Positions 1-8,583 of a stretch of DNA of 34,838 nucleotides are shown here, one piece after another (position 1 is the first letter of the stretch; the number at the start of each line of letters is the position of its first letter). The notes under the pieces are model-generated. The model made no database searches, had not been told where the DNA came from, and saw nothing but the letters and a program-made list of their open reading frames with translations. The DNA comes from Chalciporus piperatus (taxonomy: Eukaryota > Basidiomycota > Agaricomycetes > Boletales > Boletaceae), in contig JBBPTG010000252.1 of the NCBI GenBank assembly GCA_038093975.1, forward strand, positions 1 to 34,838. The letters are read 5' to 3'. Both the position numbers and the translations under genes were made by a program.

Positions 1-267
1 CTCCCCTTTATCGTACATGATAGTAATAGCGAGATCCAGCTCGTTTTTCCGATTTTGATTCCTTACATGTATTTTTGATGGGATTTCTTTTTTCGAATAA
101 TTTACCTTAAGGGAATTAAGCACGAATTGTTTTACTTCTGTCGCCACGCCACTAAGGGACGCCCTTTCAGAAGAAGAAAAGTTATATTGAAACGGAACAC
201 AAGGAGTAGTATTAATACAACCATTTGGTACACTATGTCCGAGCCGCCGAGAACCCATTTCTCTCAT
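1..267 (-). CDS. pol: start of retrotransposon pol (partial, runs off the window)
   Basis: An open frame of 89 codons begins with ATG at 267-265 and stays open to base 1. The ATG shares bases with the gag stop codon: minus strand reads CAATGAGAG, so gag ends on TGA and the new frame opens on ATG one base earlier (ATGA). The visible peptide begins MREMGSRRLGHSV and ends near ELDLAITIMYDKGE, which could lead into an aspartic-protease beta strand, but the DSGA-type catalytic motif is not inside the window. Position directly after gag and in another frame is what one expects of pol. Function is inferred from position only. Confidence 0.6.
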   Translation of the reverse strand, partial: MREMGSRRLGHSVPNGCINTTPCVPFQYNFSSSERASLSGVATEVKQFVLNSLKVNYSKKEIPSKIHVRNQNRKNELDLAITIMYDKGE

Positions 268-1595
268 TGGCTGTTTCCTTTTAAAGCTTCGGCTGCCTGT
301 GCCTTAGCTTCTGATTCAATGCGGTCGCGCCAGTACGCTTCCGCTTCTTGATTGGTGTATGCCGCTTGATGCGACATGTAACTTGTGCTGGTGGACGGGC
401 CAGCGGGGTAGGGGGAAGGTTGGGAAGGGTAGGGTGCAGGGATGGTACCTGCGAAGGGCATCTGCCGGTTGTCAAACGGCAGGGAAGACTCAACATATTG
501 TTGCGAGTATGGATCCCACATAACAACTTGTCTCTGACGCGGCCTGTGGGGCTTTGGGCACGCGTTTGCGAAATGACCTGGCTGGTCGCAATTGAAACAG
601 TTTCCCCGAACGGGGGATCTTGGCATTTGCTGTGCCGACAGATCCATCGGGGCTCCACGACCAGGCTGTGTGCCTGTGGGAGTGAAACGGGGGGCCGCAT
701 ACGGAGCGGGGGGACGTGGGAGCGGACGTGATGCGATTGGATAACGAGGGGGAAGATACGGATAGGATGATGAAGGCCTTGGCGCAGTCGCAGGTGCCTG
801 ACGGACTGGAGCACCGCGTTCAACAACAATACGCTCGAACGTGCGACCTAACTTTCGGTAGGTGTCGATTGTATTGGTTAAATTTTGTTCATCAACATTG
901 GTGTTGATTTGCGCCTGATAATAGATTTTGTAATCTATTGCCTTTTTCAAAAGCTCTTTGGCATGAGCGTCTTCTATCTCCGATTCCGCCTTCAGCAATC
1001 CAAACTCCTGGAGGAAAATATCCACAGGTTTCCCAGCCTGCTTCAATGCTTCCAATTTCCGGAGACTCTCGTGAGCGAGAACGTCAATCTGGAAATGTGA
1101 TTTGAGGAGATGTGAAAATATTGTCCACGTGGGCCATGCTAGTAGTCCCAGGGGTGCTCGATCAGGTTCTGGTTCGCCTTCTACGGGTGGCGGTGGTAAT
1201 AGTTCATATCGAGACCATTTTTCTATTGTCATCTGGGCGAACCCAGCCGCTTTTCCTTCTAACCGTGAGAGTACGGCGAGGCATCGAACCTTGTTGTTTT
1301 TCCACGTGTGGACGGACTGCCAGGCGTTAACCTGCGCCCACCATAAACGGAATTTGGTACGGTCACCATCCCATTTCCCAGGGTCAGCAACCTTTTTGGA
1401 CACAGAGTCCGAATTGTCTGAAATGATCGCCTTCAGAGCGGCGGTGAGGGCAGCGATGGGATCAGCGGGATCTGCCATCGGAGTTTCGGGACGGGGAGTA
1501 GGGGGATGTGAACTTTCGGACGAGGAAGGGAAGTGACGTGGGGGAGATCTGTAACCCTGATCTTGTGTTTCTTGATCTAGGAACTCTGCTGACAT
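264..1595 (-). CDS. gag: retrotransposon Gag, 443 aa, with CCHC zinc knuckle
   Basis: Single-exon ORF from ATG at 1595 to TGA at 264. The N-terminus (residues 1-55) is Ser/Pro-rich. A helical capsid-like region follows (about 75-260), with the segment KVADPGKWDGDRTKFRLWW typical of fungal Gypsy Gags. A proline-rich linker precedes a zinc knuckle, C-x2-C-x4-H-x4-C, at about C333, C336, H341 and C346, which would bind the genomic RNA. The C-terminal tail is rich in Pro, Tyr and Ser. Length and domain order fit Ty3/Gypsy Gag, which forms the cytoplasmic virus-like particle. Downstream pol starts by a 4-nt stop/start overlap rather than an evident slippery heptamer. No frameshift or stop was seen inside gag. 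Confidence 0.93.
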   Translation of the reverse strand: MSAEFLDQETQDQGYRSPPRHFPSSSESSHPPTPRPETPMADPADPIAALTAALKAIISDNSDSVSKKVADPGKWDGDRTKFRLWWAQVNAWQSVHTWKNNKVRCLAVLSRLEGKAAGFAQMTIEKWSRYELLPPPPVEGEPEPDRAPLGLLAWPTWTIFSHLLKSHFQIDVLAHESLRKLEALKQAGKPVDIFLQEFGLLKAESEIEDAHAKELLKKAIDYKIYYQAQINTNVDEQNLTNTIDTYRKLGRTFERIVVERGAPVRQAPATAPRPSSSYPYLPPRYPIASRPLPRPPAPYAAPRFTPTGTQPGRGAPMDLSAQQMPRSPVRGNCFNCDQPGHFANACPKPHRPRQRQVVMWDPYSQQYVESSLPFDNRQMPFAGTIPAPYPSQPSPYPAGPSTSTSYMSHQAAYTNQEAEAYWRDRIESEAKAQAAEALKGNSQ

Positions 1596-2292
1596 ATATC
1601 CTTACTGAACCCTATCTTCCAAAGGTTCTCTGGGGATGACAGACACGAGGACGTAGAAAATATTTTTTCGAGCGGAGGTAATACCTGCGACGCTTATCGG
1701 AATCTCGGCAGATCTTCTGAGGAATTTTCCCAAGATCTGATTTGATTTTACACATACACTACTCTCGAACTTCTTTTTTCGAGCAGCAGCAAAAGCTATC
1801 GTAATACAGGATACTATTTTTTATTGTTTTCTATTTTTGTACCTCGGCGGTGCTGCCGGCTTACGTTGCTACGTATGACTCAGCCAAGGGGGCGGCGACG
1901 CGCTTTTCCCTTGTCGTCCTTCGCAATTGGGCACGATCCCAATCCGGTCTTCGAACAAAATACTATAGTACGGAGGATAACAGGAACGGGGCACTAAAGG
2001 CTGGCCCAAAAGAATAGAATAGCCAGATGGCGAATGCGTGACGTCAACGGGTGATCACGCGAACCCGGATCGTGTCTACAGTCAGAGGGTTGGCGCGTGA
2101 GCGGGCCCCAAGACGTCTCGAACGATCAAAAAGCCCCTTGTGCACTATGGGGAACAGCAACTTTATCCTTATTTATAACGGCGGACGACCGTATAGACAA
2201 CAGTGGATGGAGTTGTTTTCTCCTGTGTGTCACGTACACAAACGATGCTTATTGACCAACTCTTTAGCCCTAGAGTCCGGGCGGTGTTTTCA
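1596..2292 (-). other. 5' leader between primer-binding site and gag
   Basis: About 700 nt of untranslated leader of the minus-strand element. No convincing coding frame was found. It holds one TGACTCA site (1876-1882). A TATA-like string in the leader near 2170 is not at an LTR edge and I do not treat it as a promoter. Packaging or dimerisation signals would be expected here, but none can be recognised by eye. Confidence 0.5.
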
Positions 2293-2303
2293 AGTCTAAT
2301 CCA
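2293..2303 (-). promoter_or_regulatory. primer-binding site, self-priming type
   Basis: Minus strand TGGATTAGACT, two bases (CT) after the LTR end ATAACA. Its reverse complement AGTCTAATCCA occurs once in the LTR at 2416-2406, about 33 nt downstream of the start of the TATA box, which is where the transcript should begin. This matches the Tf1/sushi design in which the first 11 nt of the mRNA fold back as the minus-strand primer. Confidence 0.8.
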
Positions 2304-2305
2304 AG

Positions 2306-2820
2306 TGTTATGACTGAGTCACAACACGGCGGGGACTTAAGGCAACACTAGGCCTTGCGAAGGAGTATGCTGAGTACTAAAACTTAATTGCGGTGAAGCA
2401 ACAAATGGATTAGACTGGGGTCTGTGATAAGTACAGGGCTACTTATATACTATTGAGAAGTGCGCACAGACCAACAGCCGAATAAGGAAAACACAAAGGG
2501 AAAGATAAATAAGGTAAATGGTACGATGATAAGAAAAGGTACCAGGCACGGATTAGGGTCTAGGCCATGACATCATTGCTGACTCATCTAAGTCTGGACT
2601 TTTGTCACGTGACCTGATTATGTAATAGTTTATGTAATGCTACAGGGACTACCGGAGCGGATTAAGATAATCCGGCTTGACCCCTAAGTTGTAGACAAAG
2701 TCCAGAGTTCGAATACCGTTGTAGGCAAAAGTTTGAAAAGTTTTTAAATACTATAACATCTTGACGTTCCTCATGACGCAGACGCCCACGGGTGGCAGCA
2801 GTGGCATGACGCGGATAACA
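2306..2820 (-). repeat. 5' LTR of the Gypsy element (515 bp)
   Basis: The plus strand starts TGTTATGACTG and ends GCGGATAACA, giving perfect 6-bp terminal inverted repeats TGTTAT/ATAACA with TG..CA ends. Read on the minus strand it has a pyrimidine-rich stretch before TATATAAG (2449-2442) and a primer-binding site directly after its 3' end, which fixes orientation. It contains an E-box palindrome TCACGTGA near 2602 and the AP-1/Gcn4-like sites TGACTCA at 2580-2586 and TGAGTCA at 2315-2321. Confidence 0.85.
2406..2449 (-). promoter_or_regulatory. LTR core promoter: TATA box and predicted transcript start
   Basis: TATATAAG lies at 2449-2442. The predicted start is A2416, about 33 nt downstream of the TATA start. 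It opens the 11-nt string complementary to the primer-binding site. The start is inferred from that complementarity and the TATA spacing. Confidence 0.7.
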
Positions 2821-3362
2821 TGGAAAACTGATCACCTGGAAGTTGATCCATAGGAAGGGGGTAGTGTTACGGTTCATTACGGTTCTCTCACCTTCACAGA
2901 CACTTTTCGGACTTCAACGTTTCGTTCCATTCGATCTTATCTAATCTCTCTCATCTTATCTTTCAGACACGTGCTCATTCACTTTCACTCTTCGCACGGT
3001 CGCCCCTTATGGTTATATTCATTCTCACGCACTGCCTTACCTTGACAGTTAATCTCCGTGCTGCGCATGGCTATGCCACAGCCTTTCACCTCATGTACTT
3101 CATTTCCGCTATCTCGGCTATGCCTCACAGCCTCCTTATCTCGCTTCTATTCTCATGGGTTCAGGGTAACTCCTTATTTAGTTATAGTTAGTACAAACAT
3201 GTACAAACACTTAGGATAGTATATAAACCCCAAGGAACTGCTGGTAACCCCAGCTTAGTTCACTTGGTCTTTCCCCAAGACTCAACCGTCCTATCTCAGT
3301 TGTTCTCCATTCTCTTCTTCTAAACCGCTTCACTTGGCGATAGTGTAGACCTGATCTCAATA
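2821..3362 (+). mobile_element. 3' remnant of a second LTR retrotransposon: purine tract plus LTR
   Basis: A purine tract AGGAAGGGGG (2852-2861) is followed after three bases by TGTTACGG (2865), the usual way a Gypsy 3' LTR begins. The presumed LTR runs on with pyrimidine-rich sequence, a TATATAAA box at 3220-3227 and an R/U5-like segment to about 3362. The expected ..TAACA end is not seen, so the right edge is probably truncated or mutated. The first 44 bases (2821-2864) are what is left of its internal region. The rest was separated by insertion of the minus-strand Gypsy element. LTR sequence and ends differ from 2306-2820, so these are two families. Confidence 0.65.
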
Positions 3363-3578
3363 CGAGTTTTGGGTCGTTTCAGTAGGGTCGGGCGTCTGGG
3401 ATTGGATCTGTATGACACGATTACCGGTGCCGGGCTCGCCGTGGTCAACGCGAATTTCATCGTTCTCAAAAGCTCGACTTCCGCCACCATTCACTGCGGT
3501 CGGCAAGAAGACTTTCATGAACTTCGGATCCTTCATTGCCGTTTGGAGGGCTTTCTTGAATGCCTTTAGGATTCCCAT
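3357..3578 (-). CDS. small unknown protein, 73 aa
   Basis: ATG at 3578 (not the upstream TTG) to TGA at 3357. The N-terminal half (MGILKAFKKALQTAMKDPKF) would make a strongly amphipathic, lysine-rich helix. The C-terminal half is polar and Asp/Glu/Thr-rich. There is no signal peptide, transmembrane segment or CaaX box, so it is not a pheromone precursor. A TATAAATA box lies 156 nt upstream at 3741-3734. The last two codons and stop overlap the end of the neighbouring LTR, so the original C-terminus may have been replaced by that insertion. I do not recognise the family. It may be a real short gene or a chance ORF. Confidence 0.35.
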   Translation of the reverse strand: MGILKAFKKALQTAMKDPKFMKVFLPTAVNGGGSRAFENDEIRVDHGEPGTGNRVIQIQSQTPDPTETTQNSY

Positions 3579-3733
3579 GTTGCGCAAATTAACTAGGTCG
3601 TTGATGTTGAGTGCTGGAGGCTATGGTAGGCTGAATAGTGTTGGATTTTGGGGTGCGACTGAAGGGAATTAAACAAACCTCTCTCTTGCTCCAGGAAGAC
3701 TATCTGTTGGAGGGAAGATGATGAGGCAGACCA

Positions 3734-3741
3734 TATTTATA
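3734..3741 (-). promoter_or_regulatory. TATA box upstream of the 73-aa ORF
   Basis: Minus strand TATAAATA, about 156 nt before the ATG at 3578. It lies just inside the left edge of the tandem-repeat block. Confidence 0.4.
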
Positions 3742-3808
3742 GGAATTCGAGCCGTGGCGACAAACCATTTTAAAACAAGTGGTTATATATCACAGGAATC
3801 AAGACTTG

Positions 3809-4465
3809 TGACGAGGGCGGGAGTGGCATTGTGGAAACCTATCTGAGTCATAGGGGTGGGCGATACCCGCCACAGGAAGCCAGAGGAAATAACCTCGAAA
3901 GCTTCAGTAGGCGCACAGCCTGGCTAGCGTCCTTGACGCATCAGGCCTAGAGATGGGAGGGGCGCCTACAGAATTGTCTGACGAGGGCGGTGGCGGCATT
4001 CTTGCAGCCTATCTGAGTCATAGAAATGGACGATAAGAAGCCAGAGGAATTAACCTCGATAGCTTCAGTACGCACAGCCTGGCTAGCATCCTTGAAGCAT
4101 CAGTCGTAGAGACGGAAGGTAACCCGCCACGAACGCCTGCAAAATTATCTGACGAAGGCGGTGGCGGCGTTCTGGAAACGCACCCGAGTCATAGAAAGGG
4201 ACGGTGCCCGCCACCAATTCCTGGAAAGCCAAGGGGATTGACCTCGAGAGCTTCAGTAGGCACACAGCCTGGCTAGCATCCTTGAAGCGTGAGTCATAGA
4301 GACGGAAGGTAACCCGCCACCAAACGCCTACAGGCTTGTCTGCGAGGGCGGTGGTGGCATTCTTGAAACCTACATGCTTGAGTACTAATAGAGATAGACG
4401 GTACCCGCAACCAATGCAGGCGCACAGCCTGACCGGCGTTCTTGAAGCATGTGCCATAGATCTCC
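3809..4465. repeat. degenerate higher-order tandem repeat, 4 copies, ~170-191 bp period
   Basis: Copies begin with TGACGAGGGCGG-like strings at about 3809, 3979, 4150 and 4341. Each unit is built of two related halves. One carries GGCGGCATTCTTGAAACCTA.. and GAGTCATAGA. The other carries GGCTAGCATCCTTGAAGC.. and GTCATAGAGACGG. Both lead to CCCGCCAC. GGTGGCGG at the start of a copy is the exact reverse complement of CCGCCACC later in it, so stems can form. TGAGTCA appears at 3844, 4014 and 4290. Periods not divisible by three argue against coding. Open frames across it are by-products. Confidence 0.8.
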
Positions 4466-4756
4466 ACAATGTCTACGTAGTATGTAGAAACAGATAGGTT
4501 GAAGAAGCAAGTGTTCGCGCTATTGGTACCGAAAACCATCAACTAATATCCGTGAGAAGGTTTTGAGACAGCAAGTTTAAATTTAATAAGTTACATCGAA
4601 ACGCTTCCTGTGCTCCGGAGCTGGGACTGTGACGGTCGAAGCGGAATAAAGTCGCATCGTCACCAATAAGCTTGAGCACCAGACTTCGTTACGACATCAA
4701 GCCTATCAGATTATCTCTCCCGTCCCCCTACTTGAAGAGACTTGAAGCCACCGCAG

Positions 4757-6720
4757 ATGTCAACCCCTTGGCAAACGAAACGTCGGTGTTGCTAGATCCC
4801 AGTCTTCCATATACTAATCTCACGTGCAGTCTTCACCCGAATTGCATCTTTCATCGGCCACAAGCCTCGCGGGAACGGTCCGAGTTGCAAGTTCAAGCCA
4901 GGTAAGGAGGATACTTGATCTTCTTTCTCGTGTCCATTATCGCGTTTCAACAGACCTGAACTCCCTCTTTCGACACACTTCGGGTCACTGGTTATGCAAT
5001 GACAAAGAGCACAAGGAAGCGCGAGCCGTAACTTTCAATGTAGGCGCGTTCTGCCAACTGGCAGCTGACGCCGCAGGTGCGAAAGCAGTCACGGACATGG
5101 TCAAAATCAACGAATCCATGAACCGCGTGTTCCTTGTCCGTTTTGATACCGGCCGCGAAGCCATCGCGCGCTTCCCCACTCCAATTGCAGGGCCTCTGCA
5201 TTTTTCAACAGCCAGTGAAGTCGCGACGATGGACTTTCTGCGTCGCCAGCTGGGATTCCCCATCCCACCTGTCCTCGCGTGGAGCTCTCGTGCCGAAAGC
5301 ACCGATGTTGGCGCCGAGTTTATTTTAATGGAGAAAGCCACGGGATGCCTCCTTTCGAATCATTGGAGCGAGCTGTCCGCAAAGCAGCGCGCTATGTTCG
5401 CGATCCCTGTGGGCGAATTCAAGCGTCAGTTGCTTCCGCTCAAGTTTACCCACTACGGTAGCTTGTACTACAAGAAAGATGTTCCCACTGCGCTGCGCGC
5501 CCCAACCTTGCTCGAAGGGATCTCTGCCGAGGACGAGCTCAACTCCATATTCTGTATCGGTCCCACAGTGCGCAGAGAATATTGGGAGGGTGAGCGCATG
5601 GACATGGATATAGATAGGGGCCCTTGTGAGTGCTGGCCTTTCAGACATTGTTAACGTCAGATGCTGACCTCCTTCATCTTCACAAGGGAAGACCACAGGG
5701 GACTATATGACAGCAGTGGCGCGTAGAGAGCAAGAGTGGATATCTCGCTTTGGCACATCACACATTTTCGACGATCCGTATCGCGTGCTTCCCGGTCAAG
5801 GCGATCGTGACGAGCACGTCTCATGGTTATCCACGTATACCACACTCATACCCAGTCTTATTCCACCTCTGGATGAGCAAACACGGCCGGTGATGTGGCA
5901 TCCCGATTTGCACGCTTCCAACGTCTTCGTCAAGCCATCTGGGGACCAGGGCAAGATTTTTCCGGCGACCCCTCTCGAGATTTCATCAATCATCGACTGG
6001 CAGGGAACGTGGATTGGGCCAGCGTTCTTGCAGGTCCAGGTGCCAACGCTATTTCGCATGCATGGTGCTCCGCCTGGTCGGCAGGTACCGGTCCTTCCGG
6101 ATAACATCGAGGAGCTTGGCGAGAGCGAAAAGGCAGAAGTCAAAGAACTACACCGGCGTTGCGTGCCGCACAAGATATTCGAGGCTTGTGCGTTTCCCCC
6201 GCCAATTTTAGACATGAAGGCTCAGGAGGAGCGATGCGATCTTGAGGACCTAGCGCATTTGACATGGAAACATGGTCTGTTACCATTTCGGTGTGTGGCG
6301 CCTCGCATGAGATCCTTTCCGTGAATGCCTGATGTATATACCCACAGGATGGCGATGTTGCAGATATTCCAGAACTGGGAGGACATTATGCCGGGGGACA
6401 CGTGCCCCGTCCAGTTCTCCGGGGAAGACCTCGAGGACCTGGAGCTCCATCGCGCTCTCTGGTTACGGCATCAGAAATTCGTGGCAGATTTGGACCACGA
6501 GTTCGGCTTGGGAGACTACGGCTATGTGAGGGGTGACCGCGACCATTTTGAAAAGGTTCGATCAGCTTTGGAACGGAAGAAATCGGAGTACGTCGAACAA
6601 GGACACAATGAAGAGGCGAAGAGAATAAGATCACTTTTGTGGCCGTACAGAGATACGTTGCGGGACCGCGAGCTGATCCCTCGATTGACTTTACCCTCAG
6701 TTCGTGATGGCACTGCTTGA
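4757..6720 (+). CDS. phosphotransferase (APH) family protein, AIM9-like, about 581 aa
   Basis: Exons: 4757-4781?, 4830-4901, 4954-5625, 5687-6290, 6348-6720. The last two introns (5626-5686, 6291-6347) are secure. The family is the large fungal group of APH/choline-kinase-fold proteins often named 'altered inheritance of mitochondria 9'. A nucleotide-binding lobe (VIAR-like strand at IARFPTP, hinge at AEFILMEKATG) is followed by the catalytic loop H-P-D-L-H-A-S-N (H328, D330, N335 in this model) and the Mg-binding D360 in IIDWQGT. The C-terminus (YGYVRGDRDHF.. to LLWPYRDTLRD) is typical. The usual Lys of the beta-3 strand is Arg here, as I recall for this family. Substrate unknown, mitochondrial location is inferred from the name only. 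The 5' end is weak: no ATG is in frame with the 4954 exon. The only route I found is a 25-nt first exon with a poor GTCGGT donor, although the next acceptor has a good TACTAAT branch site. Confidence 0.8.
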
Positions 6721-7299
6721 CTTGACCTGGATGCTGTGATCGAATGTGTGTCCCGTCATATACATGTTACCCCCAAGCTTCCTAATGTGTCTATTTGTGG
6801 GTTCGACAGTTGGGAGCGCGTCGTCGGGAACGAGACCAGTACATTTTACATGATGATACCTAGGTTTCCCGTAGTTACCATACACCTTAGAGTACCTGAT
6901 ATCTAATATCGTTCCCCACTTCGTGGCGACTTCGTTAACGACTTCCTGTGTTTCTGTCGAGTGGCATGGATCGTCTCGATTGATCGTGCTGTTCGATCAC
7001 ACCGACTCGGAGACTCGGACACGCTCAGTCGTCAACCAAATCCTGAAGAGGTGGATTCGACGACATTGTGTTATCCACAGCACTGAGTCATAAATTCGAC
7101 ATCGTCGCGAGCCACAAAACCGCTGCTTCAATTGGTTGGATGGGTAGATTCCACAAGTTGCCGTGGCCGGGAGAGTAGAAAATGGTACCCTCAATTATAC
7201 GGTTCGTCAACAACATACGTTGCTTACAGTGCCTATGAAATAGAGGGATTTGGATTGTTGCCTCCATATCCATGACGTCTATGGTATCAAGAATACACT
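6721..7299. other. intergenic, left part is the outer arm of the inverted duplication
   Basis: No gene is seen. From about 7025 rightward the sequence is a diverged inverted copy of 11650-12003 (for example TCAGTCGTCAACCAAAT at 7025, whose reverse complement is at about 11987-12003). Similarity therefore continues beyond the HNH stop codons. Short open frames in both copies here do not look like conserved protein. Confidence 0.6.
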
Positions 7300-8583
7300 T
7301 CAATATACAAAAGACTGTAGGAATCCTTCCATCTTCAACGGCTGGTGACAGTAAACCTCGATGGCTGACCGAAGTAGAGCTGCCGATGATCCGTCTTCAG
7401 CGAGAACATCAGTTAATCCCACGTCTCTCTGAATCCTTTCAATGTATTCCCCCGCCCCAGAGAGCTGGGAAACACGAGCGCATATAGCATGAATTTCCAA
7501 TGCTGCTGGGGATGGTAGGGGGAACTTGACCGGATCAGGGGAAGTGAATTCCACCTCCTTCAACCCATTCAACTTGAGGAGTACTTCACGATCGCGTGTA
7601 ACACGGACTCTGTAAACGTTTGGTCGATCCTACGTATTGTTTGTCAAGGTTCTATTTGTAACAAGAAACAAACCAAGACTCACAGTGGGTTCAAACCATA
7701 GCGCCAGTGTATCAAATGCGTCAAGGGCCTCTCCGCTCAAAGTCATCACATTCGTCAAAGAGTGAATTTTTCCCCCTTTGACCTCCTCTTGGAGCTGTCC
7801 GTGGCCGAACTTGGCTAATGTATCCCAGAAGACGCTAGCACAATCCTGTGCAGTTGAGTATATTGGATAGTACACCACATGATATGAAAGATACCTTCTT
7901 AGTTCCATCGACATTGTCAACGCCCTGGTTGAGCGAACTGGGAATAATATGTGCACACTGAATGAATCCCTGAAGACAACCCTTAAGAGGACCCTGTAGC
8001 TTCTCCACCCTCAGGTCATATATTCCAGTGGCGACACAACGTAGTCCATCACGATGCAAGGCCTGGTGGGCGAACGGATCAGGGGTAATTCAAACACAAA
8101 AATTATACCTACAGACTCTTTTGCAGCTTGATGGTTTGTCGGGCAGCTCTCGAGCTTAGGCGGCACTTCCTGCTGCATGCGACCGAAACGTCACCAAGGG
8201 GAAACCTCGGATGTAACAGGGCGTGAATCACAGGTCCTTTTGACTAGAGAAACTGAGTGAATAGAAGATGCAAGAAGACAGGAAAACGTACACGCGTGAA
8301 GGAAGTCGCAGTAACGCTTTCCAAGATCAGCATACATGTTCTGATCTCGGTACCTCGCGAGTTCTGCTGCAACGGCCTGGCGAACAGTACCCCTAGAGTC
8401 CACCAAGATAAGGTATCCAAGAATGCGAGCACATATGATGCGATGTTCGTCATTGGCCTCGATCGCGCTGTCCTCGAACTCGAGGATCTTCGGGTAAACT
8501 TGAGCGACGCGTCCAACATTGAGAATGTGTTGATCAATGGTGCGAGGGAGTGGGCCTGGTTGCAAAGTGTCTGTGGTATTCAT
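7025..8583 (-). repeat. left arm of a large inverted duplication
   Basis: Reverse complement of 10380-12003, covering a whole HNH gene copy with identical intron positions plus about 275-350 bp downstream. Coding parts look roughly 90 percent identical by eye and the 3' flank is more diverged with indels. Similarity stops abruptly at the two start codons. The arms face each other around a ~1.8 kb spacer carrying a complete Sym1-like gene. Confidence 0.85.
7300..8583 (-). pseudogene. HNH-nuclease-domain gene, left copy, inactivated
   Basis: Exons (minus): 8583-8292, 8243-8113, 8062-7895, 7845-7684, 7629-7300. All introns are 48-54 bp and match the right copy in position and phase. The full frame would be 361 codons including the final stop, but exon 2 has an in-frame TGA at 8193-8191 (codon 115), where the right copy reads CGA. 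The HNH domain would start at RDGLRCVATG and contains CAHIIPSSLN. The third HNH position is also lost: TNVMTLSGEALDAFD has Leu where the right copy has His (IAHAAFD). Splice sites remain intact, so decay is probably recent. Any product would be a 114-aa N-terminal fragment without the nuclease domain. Confidence 0.85.

Larger units (their letters stand above)
1..2820 (-). mobile_element. 5' part of a Ty3/Gypsy LTR retrotransposon (self-priming, chromovirus-like)
   Basis: In minus-strand order the window shows an LTR (2820 to 2306), a two-base spacer, a primer-binding site (2303 to 2293), a ~700-nt leader, gag (1595 to 264) and the beginning of pol (267 to the window edge). Protease, RT, RNase H, integrase and the 3' LTR would lie left of the window. 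Gag and the open start of pol have no stops, so the element looks fairly young. Its LTR abuts the 3' end of another element at 2821, so it inserted into an older retrotransposon. Target-site duplication cannot be checked because the other end is outside. Confidence 0.85.

Noticed and set aside
2306..2820. Same LTR read as a plus-strand LTR followed by TGG at 2821 as primer-binding site.
   Set aside because: The minus orientation explains the TATA box, the pyrimidine-rich promoter, gag on the minus strand and the exact 11-nt self-complement. The plus reading explains none of these.
2865..3362. Second LTR considered as the partner LTR of the gag element at 2306-2820.
   Set aside because: Sequence after the first five bases differs (TGTTATGACTG against TGTTACGGTTC), orientation is opposite, and only 44 bp lie between them.
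4083..4542. Minus-strand frames of 82 and 128 codons with internally repeated peptide (FKDASQAV / FKNAGQAV).
   Set aside because: They run across the tandem repeat, whose 170-191 bp period is not a multiple of three. The peptide repeat is a by-product of the DNA repeat.
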